From positions 124,001 through 188,000 of the forward strand of contig NZ_LIVZ01000006.1 in NCBI RefSeq assembly GCF_001905845.1: 64,000 nt of DNA, given 5' to 3'. The DNA comes from Streptomyces sp. TSRI0107. Lineage in GTDB: Bacteria; Actinomycetota; Actinomycetes; Streptomycetales; Streptomycetaceae. Below are positions 44,737 to 53,306 of the stretch, piece by piece (the stretch's first letter is position 1; every line of letters begins with the position of its first letter). The notes under the pieces are model-generated. The model ran no database searches and was not told where the DNA came from. It saw only the letters and a list, made by a program, of their open reading frames with translations. Both the position numbers and the translations under genes were made by a program.

Positions 44737-46362
44737 ATGCGCAAGGGGGTCAAGGGCGCCATCGTCGGCACGGTGTTCGCCGCGATGGTCGGGGGCGCCG
44801 GGTACGGGGCGTTCAACATCGTGTCCGCGCTGAACGGTGACGGCGGCGGGGGCGGTGGGACCGACACCGTGAAGAGCGGTCCGCCGAGCGGCGACGAGGT
44901 CGAGGAGACCACGCGGAAGTTCTTCGCCGCGTGGGAGAAGGGCCGGGGCCCGACCGCGGCGTCGTACACCAACGACGCCGAGGCGGCCGGGCCGCTGCTG
45001 ACGGCCTTCGGTGAGGACGCGCACATCACCGACGTGCGGATCACTCCGGGCGCCGCCCAGGGCACCACGGTGCCGTTCTCGGTGAAGGCGACGGTGTCGT
45101 ACGAGGGGAAGAAGAAGCCGCTGGCGTACGACAGCCGGCTCAGCGTCGTCCGCGGTGTCACCACGGGCCGGGCGCTGGTCGACTGGGAGCCGTCCGTCGT
45201 CCATCCCCGGCTGAAGGACGGCGACACGCTCGTCACGGAGGAGTCGGCGAGCCCGCCCATCGAGGCGGTCGACCGCGACGGCGCGGTACTGACCCCGGAG
45301 AAGTACCCCTCCCTCGGCCCCATCCTCGACGAGCTGCGCAAGCGGTACGGCGACAAGGCCGGCGGCACCCCGGGCGTCGAGCTGGTGGTCCGGCACGCCG
45401 AGGGGTCCGGCGCCGCCGACACCTCGCTGCTGACCCTCGCCGAGGGCAAGGCGGGCAAGCTGCCGACGACGCTGAGCGCGAGCGCGCAGGCCGCCGCCGA
45501 GCGGGCGGTGGAGCAGTACGCGGAGTCGTCCGTGGTCGCCGTGAAGCCGAGCACCGGGGAGGTGCTGGCGGTCGCCAACAACCGCGCGGACGGCTGGAAC
45601 GCGGCGTTCCTGGGCCAGGTGGCACCCGGTTCCACGATGAAGATAGTCAGCGCGGCCATGCTGATCGACAGCGGGCTGACCAGCATGAACGGTCCGGCAC
45701 CCTGCCCTGATTCGGCGGTCTCGGAGAGCCAGACCTTCGGCAACCTGCCGGGCCTCGCCCCCGACGAGAACGCCACCCTCTCCGACAGCTTCGCCGTCTC
45801 CTGCAACACGGCCTTCATCAAGTTCGCCGACGAGGTGCGGGTCGACTCCCTGACCCGGGAGGCCGAGGACCGCTTCGGCATCGGCCGCACCTGGCAGGTC
45901 GGCGTGCCCTCCTTCGACGGCTCGGTCCCGGCCGCCGGCGGCCCGGACACCGCGGCCGGCCTGATCGGCCAGGGCCAGGTCCAGATGAGCCCGCTGAACA
46001 TGGCGTCGGTGACGGCCACCGTGAAGTCCGGGGTGTTCCGCCAGCCGGTGATCGTGCCGCAGAGCCTCGACGACCGGGAACTGGCCACCGCGCGGGGACT
46101 GCCGTCCGGCACGGCCGAGCAGCTGCGGGCGATGATGAACCGCACCGCCACCAGCGGCACCGCGGCCCCCGTGATGTCGAAGCTGGGCGGCGCCATCGGC
46201 GCGAAGACGGGGTCCGCCGAGGTGGACAACCAGGACAAGGCCAACAGCTGGTTCACCGGCTACCGCGACGACATCGCGGCGGCGGCGATGGCCCAGCAGG
46301 GCGGCCGCGGCGGCGAGACGGCGGGGCCGATCGTGGCGGCGGTACTCCTCGCGGGCGGCTGA
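44737..46362 (+). CDS. Penicillin-binding protein (class B-like transpeptidase) 1
   Basis: 541 aa from ATG at 44737 with GGGAGGGGAAC. One N-terminal membrane anchor (about 8-28), a Gly-rich linker, an NTF2-like MecA_N domain (about 52-160), then the transpeptidase. Active-site motifs: Ser299 and Lys302 in PGSTMK, Ser355-Cys-Asn in VSCNTAF and Lys490-Thr-Gly in GAKTGSAEV. It crosslinks peptidoglycan outside the membrane. The MecA_N layout is shared with low-affinity PBPs of Gram-positives. Tandem with a paralogue 158 nt downstream. Confidence 0.94.
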   Translation: MRKGVKGAIVGTVFAAMVGGAGYGAFNIVSALNGDGGGGGGTDTVKSGPPSGDEVEETTRKFFAAWEKGRGPTAASYTNDAEAAGPLLTAFGEDAHITDVRITPGAAQGTTVPFSVKATVSYEGKKKPLAYDSRLSVVRGVTTGRALVDWEPSVVHPRLKDGDTLVTEESASPPIEAVDRDGAVLTPEKYPSLGPILDELRKRYGDKAGGTPGVELVVRHAEGSGAADTSLLTLAEGKAGKLPTTLSASAQAAAERAVEQYAESSVVAVKPSTGEVLAVANNRADGWNAAFLGQVAPGSTMKIVSAAMLIDSGLTSMNGPAPCPDSAVSESQTFGNLPGLAPDENATLSDSFAVSCNTAFIKFADEVRVDSLTREAEDRFGIGRTWQVGVPSFDGSVPAAGGPDTAAGLIGQGQVQMSPLNMASVTATVKSGVFRQPVIVPQSLDDRELATARGLPSGTAEQLRAMMNRTATSGTAAPVMSKLGGAIGAKTGSAEVDNQDKANSWFTGYRDDIAAAAMAQQGGRGGETAGPIVAAVLLAGG

Positions 46363-46520
46363 CGGCGCCCGGGGACGGGCGGGTGGCTGATCTCACGCCC
46401 ACCGGAGGGGACTCTAGTGTGGTGCCGTCGTTGCAGACGGTGAAGGCTGTGGGGCCGTAGAGGCCACGAGGGTGCCGGCGGTCCGGAGGATCCGGGACGC
46501 CGCGGAGGATCGGAAGAGCA

Positions 46521-48197
46521 GTGGGCAACAGAAGGCACGTCGCCGAGCGACGCAAGACGAGACCCGCCGTCATCGGCGGGGTGATCGCCGCGGTCGTCGG
46601 CGGCGCCGGGATCGGCGCCTACGCGTTGCTGGGCGGCGGCGCCGCGGCCGAGAACGGTACGGCGGCCTCGTCCTCGGGCCCGAAGACGAAGTCCGTGCGG
46701 ACCGGCCCGCTGTCCGCGACCGAGGTCACCACCGCGGCCCAGCGCTTCCTCACCGCCTGGCAGCAGGGGCAGGTCCGGGAGGCCGCCGCCGCCACGGACG
46801 ACAGCGCGGCCGCCACCGCCCTGCTCACCGGCTACACCAAGACCGCCCACGTCGAGGACGTCACCCTCACCCCCGGCACCCGCGCCGGCGACAAGGTGCC
46901 GTTCACCGTGAAGGGCACGGTGACCCACAAGGGCGTCAGCAAGCCGCTGACGTACGGCAGCACGCTGACCGTGGTGCGCCGCGCCTCGGACGGTGAGCCC
47001 CTGGTCGACTGGACGCCCGCCGTCGTCCACCCCGACCTGCGCGAGGGCGACAAGCTCGTCACCGGTGAGGCCGGCACCCCGCCGGTGAAGGCCCTCGACC
47101 GGGACGGCGGCGAGCTGACCACTAAGAAGTACCCCTCGCTGCGGCCGGTCCTCGACGGACTGCGCGAGAAGTACGGCAAGACGGCGGGCGGCACGGCGGG
47201 CGTCGAGCTGCGGGTGGTCCGCGGCAAGGCGTCCGAGGCGAAGAAGCTGTCCGACAAGACGCTGGTCGAGCTGAGCGAGGGCACGCCCGGCACGGTGAGA
47301 ACGACGCTCAGCCCGCGGTTCCAGGCGGCCGCGGAGAAGCAGGTCGCCGCCAGGTCGCGCGCCTCGGTGGTCGTCCTGAAGCCGTCGACCGGCGAGATCC
47401 TGGCCGTGGCGAACTCCTCGCCGAACTTCAACACCGCCTTCCAGGGCTCGCTGGCGCCCGGCTCCACGATGAAGGTCATCACCTCCTCGATGCTGATCGA
47501 GAAGGGGCTGGCCTCCGCCGACAAGGCGCATCCGTGCCCGAAGTACTTCACCTACGGCGGCTGGAAGTTCCAGAACGACGACAAGTTCGAGATCAAGGGC
47601 GGCACGTTCAAGGCGAGCTTCGCGCGGTCCTGCAACACGGCGTTCATCAGCCAGGCCCCGGAGCTCGCGGACGACGATCTGACCAAGCAGGCCCAGCAGG
47701 TGTTCGGTCTGTCGCTGAACAACTGGGCGGTCGGCGTGCCCACCTTCGACGGCTCGGTGCCGGTGCAGTCGAAGGCGCAGATGGGGGCGGCGCTGATCGG
47801 TCAGGCCGGGGTGCGGATGAACCCGCTGAACATGGCGTCGGTGTCGGCCACGGTGAAGTCGGGCGTGTTCCGTCAGCCGTATCTGGTGGCCCCGTCGGTG
47901 GACGGGCGGGCCCTCGCCAAGGCCTCGCGCACGATGTCCGGCTCGACGCTGGCGCAGCTGAGGGACCTGATGTCGTACACGGCGGCGTACGGCACGGCGG
48001 CCGAGGCGATGGCCGGGGTCGGCGGTGACGCCGGGGCGAAGACCGGTTCGGCCGAGGTCGACGGCCAGAAGAAGCCCAACGGCTGGTTCACGGCGTACCG
48101 GAACGATCTGGCGGCCGCGGGTGTCGTCCAGGCCGCCGGGCACGGCGGGGAGACGGCGGGGCCGATCGTGGCGGCGCTGCTGAAGCTCGGCGGCTGA
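46521..48197 (+). CDS. Penicillin-binding protein (class B-like transpeptidase) 2
   Basis: 558 aa from GTG at 46521 with GGAAGAG. Same layout as the previous gene: membrane anchor (about 15-38), MecA_N-like domain (about 65-175) and transpeptidase with Ser315/Lys318 in PGSTMK, Ser370-Cys-Asn in RSCNTAF and Lys507-Thr-Gly in GAKTGSAEV. Sequence similarity along the whole length shows duplication. Its stop abuts the ssgE stop (TGATCA), so the two genes converge without a gap. A role in growth or sporulation-linked wall synthesis is inferred from the neighbours. Confidence 0.94.
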   Translation: MGNRRHVAERRKTRPAVIGGVIAAVVGGAGIGAYALLGGGAAAENGTAASSSGPKTKSVRTGPLSATEVTTAAQRFLTAWQQGQVREAAAATDDSAAATALLTGYTKTAHVEDVTLTPGTRAGDKVPFTVKGTVTHKGVSKPLTYGSTLTVVRRASDGEPLVDWTPAVVHPDLREGDKLVTGEAGTPPVKALDRDGGELTTKKYPSLRPVLDGLREKYGKTAGGTAGVELRVVRGKASEAKKLSDKTLVELSEGTPGTVRTTLSPRFQAAAEKQVAARSRASVVVLKPSTGEILAVANSSPNFNTAFQGSLAPGSTMKVITSSMLIEKGLASADKAHPCPKYFTYGGWKFQNDDKFEIKGGTFKASFARSCNTAFISQAPELADDDLTKQAQQVFGLSLNNWAVGVPTFDGSVPVQSKAQMGAALIGQAGVRMNPLNMASVSATVKSGVFRQPYLVAPSVDGRALAKASRTMSGSTLAQLRDLMSYTAAYGTAAEAMAGVGGDAGAKTGSAEVDGQKKPNGWFTAYRNDLAAAGVVQAAGHGGETAGPIVAALLKLGG

Positions 48198-48578
48198 TCA
48201 GCGGGCCGAGGGGGCGGTGCGGGCGGTCTCCATGGAGGCCGCCAGATAGGTGCGGCGCAGGAAGCGGATCAGCGCCTTGGAGTCGAACTGCACGACGGAG
48301 ACGCTGCCCTGCGGGTCGTGGAACTCCACCACGGCCTGCACCCGGCCGCACGGCCACACCCGGACGCTGCCGGACCCGGCCGGCGCGCGCAGTCCCTGTT
48401 CGAGGAGCGCGCGGGAGAAGGTCCACTCGTGGGTGCCGGGCAGGCCGACGCGGACCGCGCGGGGGTCGCTGTCGGGGTCGTACCGGAGGATGACCGGAAC
48501 CGCTTCCCGGTCGTCGGTCGTCCGGACGTCCGCGTCCGTGACGATGTGGGCTCGCGCGTACTGTTCGACTACGGACAT
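48198..48578 (-). CDS. ssgE: SsgA-like sporulation/cell division protein, SsgE
   Basis: 126 aa from ATG at 48578 (MSVVEQYARAHIV). The family motifs VPVILRYDPDSDPRAVRVGL, TFSRALLEQGL and VRVWPCG are clear. SsgA-like proteins are unique to morphologically complex actinomycetes and steer septum formation, peptidoglycan maintenance and spore separation. In S. coelicolor, SsgE (SCO3158, from memory) sits beside PBP genes as here and affects spore maturation. It converges on PBP2 and is divergent from cbiM. Confidence 0.9.
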   Translation of the reverse strand: MSVVEQYARAHIVTDADVRTTDDREAVPVILRYDPDSDPRAVRVGLPGTHEWTFSRALLEQGLRAPAGSGSVRVWPCGRVQAVVEFHDPQGSVSVVQFDSKALIRFLRRTYLAASMETARTAPSAR

Positions 48579-48685
48579 CGGGACGGCCCCTAACAGTGAG
48601 TGACCTAGGCGGAAACTGTGGATCCGCTTCCACTCCAATGTCCCATATTTTCCGCCTTACACCTCATGGCGAAATCCGCTCGCTC

Positions 48686-48702
48686 TTGCAAACCGTTCGC
48701 AT
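48686..48702. promoter_or_regulatory. Possible Nur-type box before cbiM
   Basis: TTGCAA-ACCGT-TCGCAT resembles the TTGCAA-N5-TTGCAA box of the nickel regulator Nur, with the second half matching at four of six positions. It lies 20 nt before the cbiM start, a place where binding would block expression. Upstream AT-rich bases may hold the promoter. Confidence 0.4.
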
Positions 48703-48721
48703 CAAGCCACATCATCGGACG

Positions 48722-49774
48722 GTGCATGTACCCGACGGATTCATCAACGCTCCCATCTCCGTGGCCACCGGAGTCGTCGCCGCAGGCGCCGTCGCCGTGA
48801 GCCTGCGCGGCGCGCGCCGCGAGCTCGACGAACGCACCGCGCCGCTCGCGGGCCTCGTGGCGGCGTTCGTCTTCGCCGTCCAGATGCTGAACTTCCCGGT
48901 CGCCGCGGGAACCAGCGGACACCTCCTCGGCGGGGCGCTCGCCGCGATACTCGTGGGCCCCTACACCGGCGTGCTGTGCATATCCGTCGTGCTGCTCATG
49001 CAGGGCATCCTCTTCGCCGACGGCGGCCTCACCGCGCTCGGCGTGAACATCACCGACATGGCGGTGGTCACCGTCGTCGTCGCCTACGCCGTCTTCCGCG
49101 GCCTGGTGAAGGTGCTGCCCCGCACCCGCCGCTCCGTCACGGCCGCCTCCTTCGCCGCGTCGCTGCTCTCCGTGCCCGCCGCGGCGCTGGCCTTCACCCT
49201 CCTGTACTGGATCGGCGGCACCACGGACGTCTCCATCGGCAAGGTCGCCACGGCCATGGTCGGCGTGCACGTCCTGATCGGCATCGGCGAGGCCGCGATC
49301 ACCGCGCTGACCGTCGGCGCCGTGATCGCCGTACGCCCCGACCTCGTGTACGGCGCCCGGGACCTGCGCAATCCGCTGAAGCTGCGGGTCGGCGGCGAGC
49401 TGGTCGACGCGCCCGCGCCGGAGGCCGCCGCCCCGGTCCGCGCCTCGCACCGCAAGGTGTGGCTCGGCGGCCTCGCCGCGTCCCTGGTGCTCGCCGGGTT
49501 CGTCAGCTTCTACGCCTCCGCCGACCCCGACGGCCTGGAGAAGGTCGCCGCCGACCACGGCATCGACGAGAAGGCGAAGGAGCACGCCGCCGCCGGCTCC
49601 CCGCTGGCCGACTACGGCGTCGAGGACGTCGACGACGCCCGGCTCTCCGGCGGCCTCGCGGGTGTGATCGGCGTGGGCGTGACCGTCGTCGCGGGCAGCG
49701 CGGTGTTCTGGGCGGTGCGCCGACGCCGTGACGCCGGGACGTCGCCGTCGTCCACCACGGTCGAGAACGTCTGA
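48722..49774 (+). CDS. cbiM: ECF transporter CbiM-CbiN-like fusion for cobalt or nickel
   Basis: 350 aa from GTG at 48722, chosen because CbiM proteins begin M-H-[VI]-P-D-G and the N-terminal amine and His2 bind the metal. Residues 1-225 are the S component CbiM with seven membrane helices (FPVAAGTSGHLLGGALAAILVG). A soluble linker follows, then a CbiN/PDGLE-like part (about 285-340): helix, SADPDGLEKVAADHGI and a last helix. CbiMNQO and NikMNQO transporters use this layout. Metal specificity cannot be told from sequence. The ribosome site is weak; translation may need the leader. Confidence 0.92.
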   Translation: MHVPDGFINAPISVATGVVAAGAVAVSLRGARRELDERTAPLAGLVAAFVFAVQMLNFPVAAGTSGHLLGGALAAILVGPYTGVLCISVVLLMQGILFADGGLTALGVNITDMAVVTVVVAYAVFRGLVKVLPRTRRSVTAASFAASLLSVPAAALAFTLLYWIGGTTDVSIGKVATAMVGVHVLIGIGEAAITALTVGAVIAVRPDLVYGARDLRNPLKLRVGGELVDAPAPEAAAPVRASHRKVWLGGLAASLVLAGFVSFYASADPDGLEKVAADHGIDEKAKEHAAAGSPLADYGVEDVDDARLSGGLAGVIGVGVTVVAGSAVFWAVRRRRDAGTSPSSTTVENV

Positions 49775-49778
49775 CGTC

Positions 49779-50540
49779 ATGGGCGCAGGGCACGCGCACC
49801 GGCTCTACCGGCACGGGCACTCCCCCGTGCACGGGCTGCCGCCGCACACCAAACTCGCCGCCGTCTTCGCGTTCGTGCTGGTGGTGGTCTCCACCCCGCG
49901 CGAGGCGATGTGGGCGTTCGCGGTGTACGCGACGCTGCTGGCCGTCGTCGCGTACACCGCGCGCGTGCCCGCCGGTTTCCTGCTCAAGCGGCTGCTGATC
50001 GAGGTCCCGTTCGTCGCGTTCGCGGTCCTGATGCCGTTCGTGGCGGAGGGCGAGCGGGTCGAGGTGCTCGGCCTGTCGCTGAGCGTCAGCGGTCTGTGGG
50101 GCGCCTGGAACGTGCTCGCCAAGGGCACCCTCGGCGTCGCCGCGTCCGTCCTGCTGGCCGCCACCACCGAACTGCGCGAACTGCTGCTCGGGCTCCAGCG
50201 GCTGAAGCTGCCGCCGCTGCTCGTGCAGATCGCCTCCTTCATGATCCGCTACGGCGATGTCATCGCCGACGAGATGCGGCGCATGCGCATCGCGCGCGAG
50301 TCACGCGGCTTCGAGGCGCGCGGTCTCAGGCACTGGGGGGTGCTCGCCAAGTCCGCGGGCGCCCTGTTCATCCGCTCCTACGAGCGCGGGGAACGCGTGC
50401 ACCTGGCCATGGTGAGCCGGGGGTACGCGGGCGCCATGCCCGTCATCGACGAGGTGACCGCCTCCCGCGCGCAGTGGTCGTACGCCCTCACCCTGCCGTG
50501 TGCCGCGCTCGTCGTCTGTCTGCTGGGATGGATGCTGTGA
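49779..50540 (+). CDS. cbiQ: ECF transporter transmembrane component CbiQ
   Basis: 253 aa from ATG at 49779, 4 nt after cbiM. The N-terminus is His-rich (GHAHRLYRHGHSPVH). Membrane helices, and the two coupling helices with the family Ala-Arg-Gly-type motifs in RIARESRGFEARG and LAMVSRGYAG, match T components that connect the S component and the ATPase. The next gene, cbiO, starts by a 4-nt overlap. Confidence 0.93.
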   Translation: MGAGHAHRLYRHGHSPVHGLPPHTKLAAVFAFVLVVVSTPREAMWAFAVYATLLAVVAYTARVPAGFLLKRLLIEVPFVAFAVLMPFVAEGERVEVLGLSLSVSGLWGAWNVLAKGTLGVAASVLLAATTELRELLLGLQRLKLPPLLVQIASFMIRYGDVIADEMRRMRIARESRGFEARGLRHWGVLAKSAGALFIRSYERGERVHLAMVSRGYAGAMPVIDEVTASRAQWSYALTLPCAALVVCLLGWML

Positions 50541-51286
50541 CAGCTTCTCTGGAGGTCTCCGGCCTCGCCTTCGCCTACCCCGACGGGCACCAGGCCCTGT
50601 TCGGCGTCGACTTCTCCATCGAGCGGGGCCAGCGGGTCGCGCTGCTCGGTCCGAACGGCGCCGGCAAGACGACCCTCGTCCTGCACCTCAACGGCATCCT
50701 GACCGGCGGGGCGGGCACCGTGACGGTCGCCGGGCTGCCGGTGGGCAAGCGGCACATGGCGGAGATCCGGCGCAAGGTCGGCATCGTCTTCCAGGACCCC
50801 GACGACCAGCTGTTCATGCCGACGGTCCGCGAGGACGTGGCGTTCGGGCCGGCGGCGGCCGGGCTGAAGGGGGCGGAGCTGGAGGCGCGGGTGGACCGCG
50901 CGCTGGAGCAGGTCGGCATGGCCGCGTTCAAGGACCGCCCGCCGCACCACCTGTCGTTCGGGCAGCGGCGCCGGGTGGCCGTCGCGACCGTGCTGGCGAT
51001 GGAGCCGGAGATCCTCGTCCTGGACGAGCCGTCGTCCAACCTGGACCCCGCGTCCCGCCGGGAGCTCGCCGACATCCTGCGCTCCCTGGACGTGACCGTG
51101 CTGATGGTCACCCACGATCTGCCGTACGCGCTGGAGCTGTGCCCGCGCTCCCTGATCCTCAGCGAGGGCGTCATCGCGGCGGACGGCCCGACCGGCGAAC
51201 TGCTGTCCGACGACGCCCTGATGCGCGCCCACCGGCTGGAGCTGCCGTTCGGCTTCGACCCGCGGTCCGTGACAATGGGCGCGTGA
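50537..51286 (+). CDS. cbiO: ECF transporter ATPase CbiO
   Basis: 249 aa from GTG at 50537, overlapping the cbiQ stop (GTGA); an ATG at 50528 is an alternative. Walker A LLGPNGAGKTT, Q loop FQDPDDQLF, signature LSFGQRRR, Walker B ILVLDEPSSNLDP and switch His VTHDL. It powers the CbiMNQO importer. Its stop overlaps the start of the OhrR gene, joining metal uptake and peroxide response genes in one transcript. Confidence 0.95.
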   Translation: MTASLEVSGLAFAYPDGHQALFGVDFSIERGQRVALLGPNGAGKTTLVLHLNGILTGGAGTVTVAGLPVGKRHMAEIRRKVGIVFQDPDDQLFMPTVREDVAFGPAAAGLKGAELEARVDRALEQVGMAAFKDRPPHHLSFGQRRRVAVATVLAMEPEILVLDEPSSNLDPASRRELADILRSLDVTVLMVTHDLPYALELCPRSLILSEGVIAADGPTGELLSDDALMRAHRLELPFGFDPRSVTMGA

Positions 51287-51753
51287 CGGGTCAAGACGAC
51301 GAAGGGGTTGCCGGGCCGCCGCTCCTCGACCAGCAGCTGTGCTTCGCGCTGTACGCCGCCCAGCGCGCGGTGACTGCCGCGTACCGCCCGCTCCTCGACG
51401 AGCTGGGTCTCACCTACCCCCAGTACCTGGTGCTGCTGGTCCTGTGGGAGCGCGGCGAGACGACGGTGAAGGAGCTGGCGGGCGCGCTGCGGCTGGACTA
51501 CGGCACGGTGTCGCCGTTGCTGAAGCGGCTGGAGGGCGCCGGTCTCGTACGCCGGGAGCGCGCCCCGCACGACGAGCGCTCGGTGCTCGTGGCGTGCACG
51601 GGGCGCGCGGAGGAACTGCGGGAGCGCGCGGAGCGCGTGCCCGGCGCCCTCCTCACGGCGACGGGGCTCGGCCCGGCGGACGTCGCCCGCCTGCGCGAGG
51701 AGCTGTGGCGGATCGCGCTGCGCGCGGAGGAGGCGGCGGACCGCGCCCGCTGA
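51283..51753 (+). CDS. ohrR: OhrR-type organic peroxide sensor (MarR family)
   Basis: 156 aa from GTG at 51283, overlapping cbiO (GTGA). The sensing Cys20 lies in DQQLCFALYAAQRAVTAAYRPLLDELGLTYPQY, the OhrR signature. The winged helix is VKELAGALRLDYGTVSPLLKRLEGAGLVRRERAPHDERSV. Oxidation of the cysteine by organic hydroperoxides releases OhrR from DNA, inducing ohr. An ohr gene lies 1.5 kb downstream, with a DUF5701/TetR pair between, so the pairing is split. Translational coupling to cbiO is unusual. Confidence 0.85.
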   Translation: MTGQDDEGVAGPPLLDQQLCFALYAAQRAVTAAYRPLLDELGLTYPQYLVLLVLWERGETTVKELAGALRLDYGTVSPLLKRLEGAGLVRRERAPHDERSVLVACTGRAEELRERAERVPGALLTATGLGPADVARLREELWRIALRAEEAADRAR

Positions 51754-51758
51754 GCGGG

Positions 51759-52412
51759 TCAGCCGTCGGCCCGTCGGCCCGCCGACGCCATCCCCAGCCA
51801 GGTGTGCGGGTTGCCCTCCCAGCACCAGCCCAGCTTGGGCGTCTGCTGACTGATCCAGATCGCCGGGACCCGGCGGTCGCCGGAGCGGGAGCCGCCGAGC
51901 GAGAAGCACTTGTTCTTCACGAGGACCTGGGGGAAGTGCGTGATCAGGGCGATCCCCTCCTCGATGGTGAGCAGCGTCCGTCCGCGCCCGGCGATGACCT
52001 CCATGGCGTCCTTCGGCACGGCCCCGCAGAACTCCTCGCCGCGCTCCACGTCGAACACCAGGTGGACGCGGTGCCCGGGCAGCGCGACCGAGGGGACGGC
52101 GACGAACCGCTCCAGCGCGCCCGGCTCGAAGCTGCGGTCGACGAACCCGGGCTTCTTCCTGCCGTGCAGCGTGGTGAGCGGCATGGTCCGCTCGATCGGC
52201 GCGGCCTCCCGGTCGACCACCAGCAGGAACGGCACCCGCCCGGTCTCCGCCGGGTCGGACAGGGTCCCGGACGCCGCCGCGCGCAGCGGGGCGCACATCT
52301 CCTCGAAACGCGCCGGGTCGAGTCCGGACAGGGACGGATAGCCGAGGTCGATCAGATTGCGTACCTGCCGGTCGAACTCGGCACCGGCGTCGAAGGAGGT
52401 GTCCGCGGTCAT
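51759..52412 (-). CDS. DUF5701-family protein
   Basis: 217 aa from ATG at 52412 with AAAGGAACCC. Cytoplasmic, single domain: FDRQVRNLIDLGYPSLSGLD at the start, VPFLLVVDREAAPIE, and SLGGSRSGDRRVPAIWISQQTPKLGWCWEGNPHTWLGMAS at the end. The family name is from memory; function unknown. It is divergent from a TetR gene and shares an AT-rich control region with paired GACCTAGA repeats, so it is probably the regulated target. Confidence 0.75.
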   Translation of the reverse strand: MTADTSFDAGAEFDRQVRNLIDLGYPSLSGLDPARFEEMCAPLRAAASGTLSDPAETGRVPFLLVVDREAAPIERTMPLTTLHGRKKPGFVDRSFEPGALERFVAVPSVALPGHRVHLVFDVERGEEFCGAVPKDAMEVIAGRGRTLLTIEEGIALITHFPQVLVKNKCFSLGGSRSGDRRVPAIWISQQTPKLGWCWEGNPHTWLGMASAGRRADG

Positions 52413-52450
52413 GGGTTCCTTTCGTCGTGAACGAGCACAAACTTATGTCC

Positions 52451-52492
52451 GACCTAGAATTGTGTCAAGTATATTTTTATGCTGGACCTAGA
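52451..52492. promoter_or_regulatory. Paired GACCTAGA repeats in the DUF5701/TetR control region
   Basis: GACCTAGA occurs at 52451-52458 and 52485-52492, 34 bp apart, either side of an AT-rich stretch (AAGTATATTTTTATG). Divergent promoters probably lie here with the TetR protein binding the repeats. Confidence 0.5.
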
Positions 52493-52504
52493 TAGAGTGG
52501 ACGC

Positions 52505-53161
52505 ATGACCGAACCGACGACAACTGAAACGACCGGCCTCAGGGCCCTGAAGAAGCGCCGGACCAGGGAGAAGATCTCGCACGAGGCCACCCGGCTCTTC
52601 CTGGAGCGGGGCTTCGACAAGGTGACGATCGCGGACGTGGCCGCCGCCGCCCAGGTGGCGAAGATGACCGTCACCAACTACTTCCCGCGCAAGGAGGACC
52701 TGGCCCTCGACATGGCCGACGTCTTCGTCGGGATGCCGGCCGCCACCGTCCGGGACCGCGCCCCCGGCGAGTCCGCGCTGGCCGCGCTCCGCCGTGCCTT
52801 CCTCGCCGCCGCGGCCGAGCACAACCCGGTGATCGGCTTCTCCGGCCTGCCCTTCGCCCGGATGATCACCGACAGCCCCGCCCTGGTCGCCCGGCTGCGC
52901 GAGTTCCACGACGCCCGCGAGAAGGCTCTCGCCCGCGCCCTCGCCGAGGAGACCGGTGTGCCCCCGGACGACATCCGGCCCCGCGTGGCCGCGACACTGC
53001 TGGGCGGTGTCCACCGACTGCTGTTCGAAGAGACGCTGCGGCTGACGCTGGACGGGCGCGACAACGACGAGATCGCCCGTACCGTCACCGACCAGGCCCG
53101 CACGGCCTTCGCCATCCTGGAGCCGTCCCTCGCCGACTACGCGGTACGCCCGGCCGCGTGA
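52505..53161 (+). CDS. TetR regulator next to the DUF5701 gene
   Basis: 218 aa from ATG at 52505. HTH at about 38-62: VTIADVAAAAQVAKMTVTNYFPRKEDLAL. The C-terminal domain (MADVFVGMPAATVRDRAPGE onward) resembles those of actinobacterial TetR regulators binding small hydrophobic molecules. It probably represses the divergent DUF5701 gene and itself through the GACCTAGA sites. Ligand unknown. Confidence 0.9.
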   Translation: MTEPTTTETTGLRALKKRRTREKISHEATRLFLERGFDKVTIADVAAAAQVAKMTVTNYFPRKEDLALDMADVFVGMPAATVRDRAPGESALAALRRAFLAAAAEHNPVIGFSGLPFARMITDSPALVARLREFHDAREKALARALAEETGVPPDDIRPRVAATLLGGVHRLLFEETLRLTLDGRDNDEIARTVTDQARTAFAILEPSLADYAVRPAA

Positions 53162-53306
53162 CCGCCCCCGACCGGCCCGCTGACCAGCCACAAGTGTTAC
53201 CCGCGGTTGCCACCCCCTGACCCGGACCAGAAACCTACTCATCGGTACCTTGTGCACGATGCAACCGCACGGGTCGCTTCCGTGCCGCCCTGGGGGAGGT
53301 CCCGCC

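Noticed and set aside
48579..48721. Cobalamin riboswitch before cbiM
   Set aside because: The leader is only 143 nt, lacks the conserved B12-box-like motif and has no extended stems.
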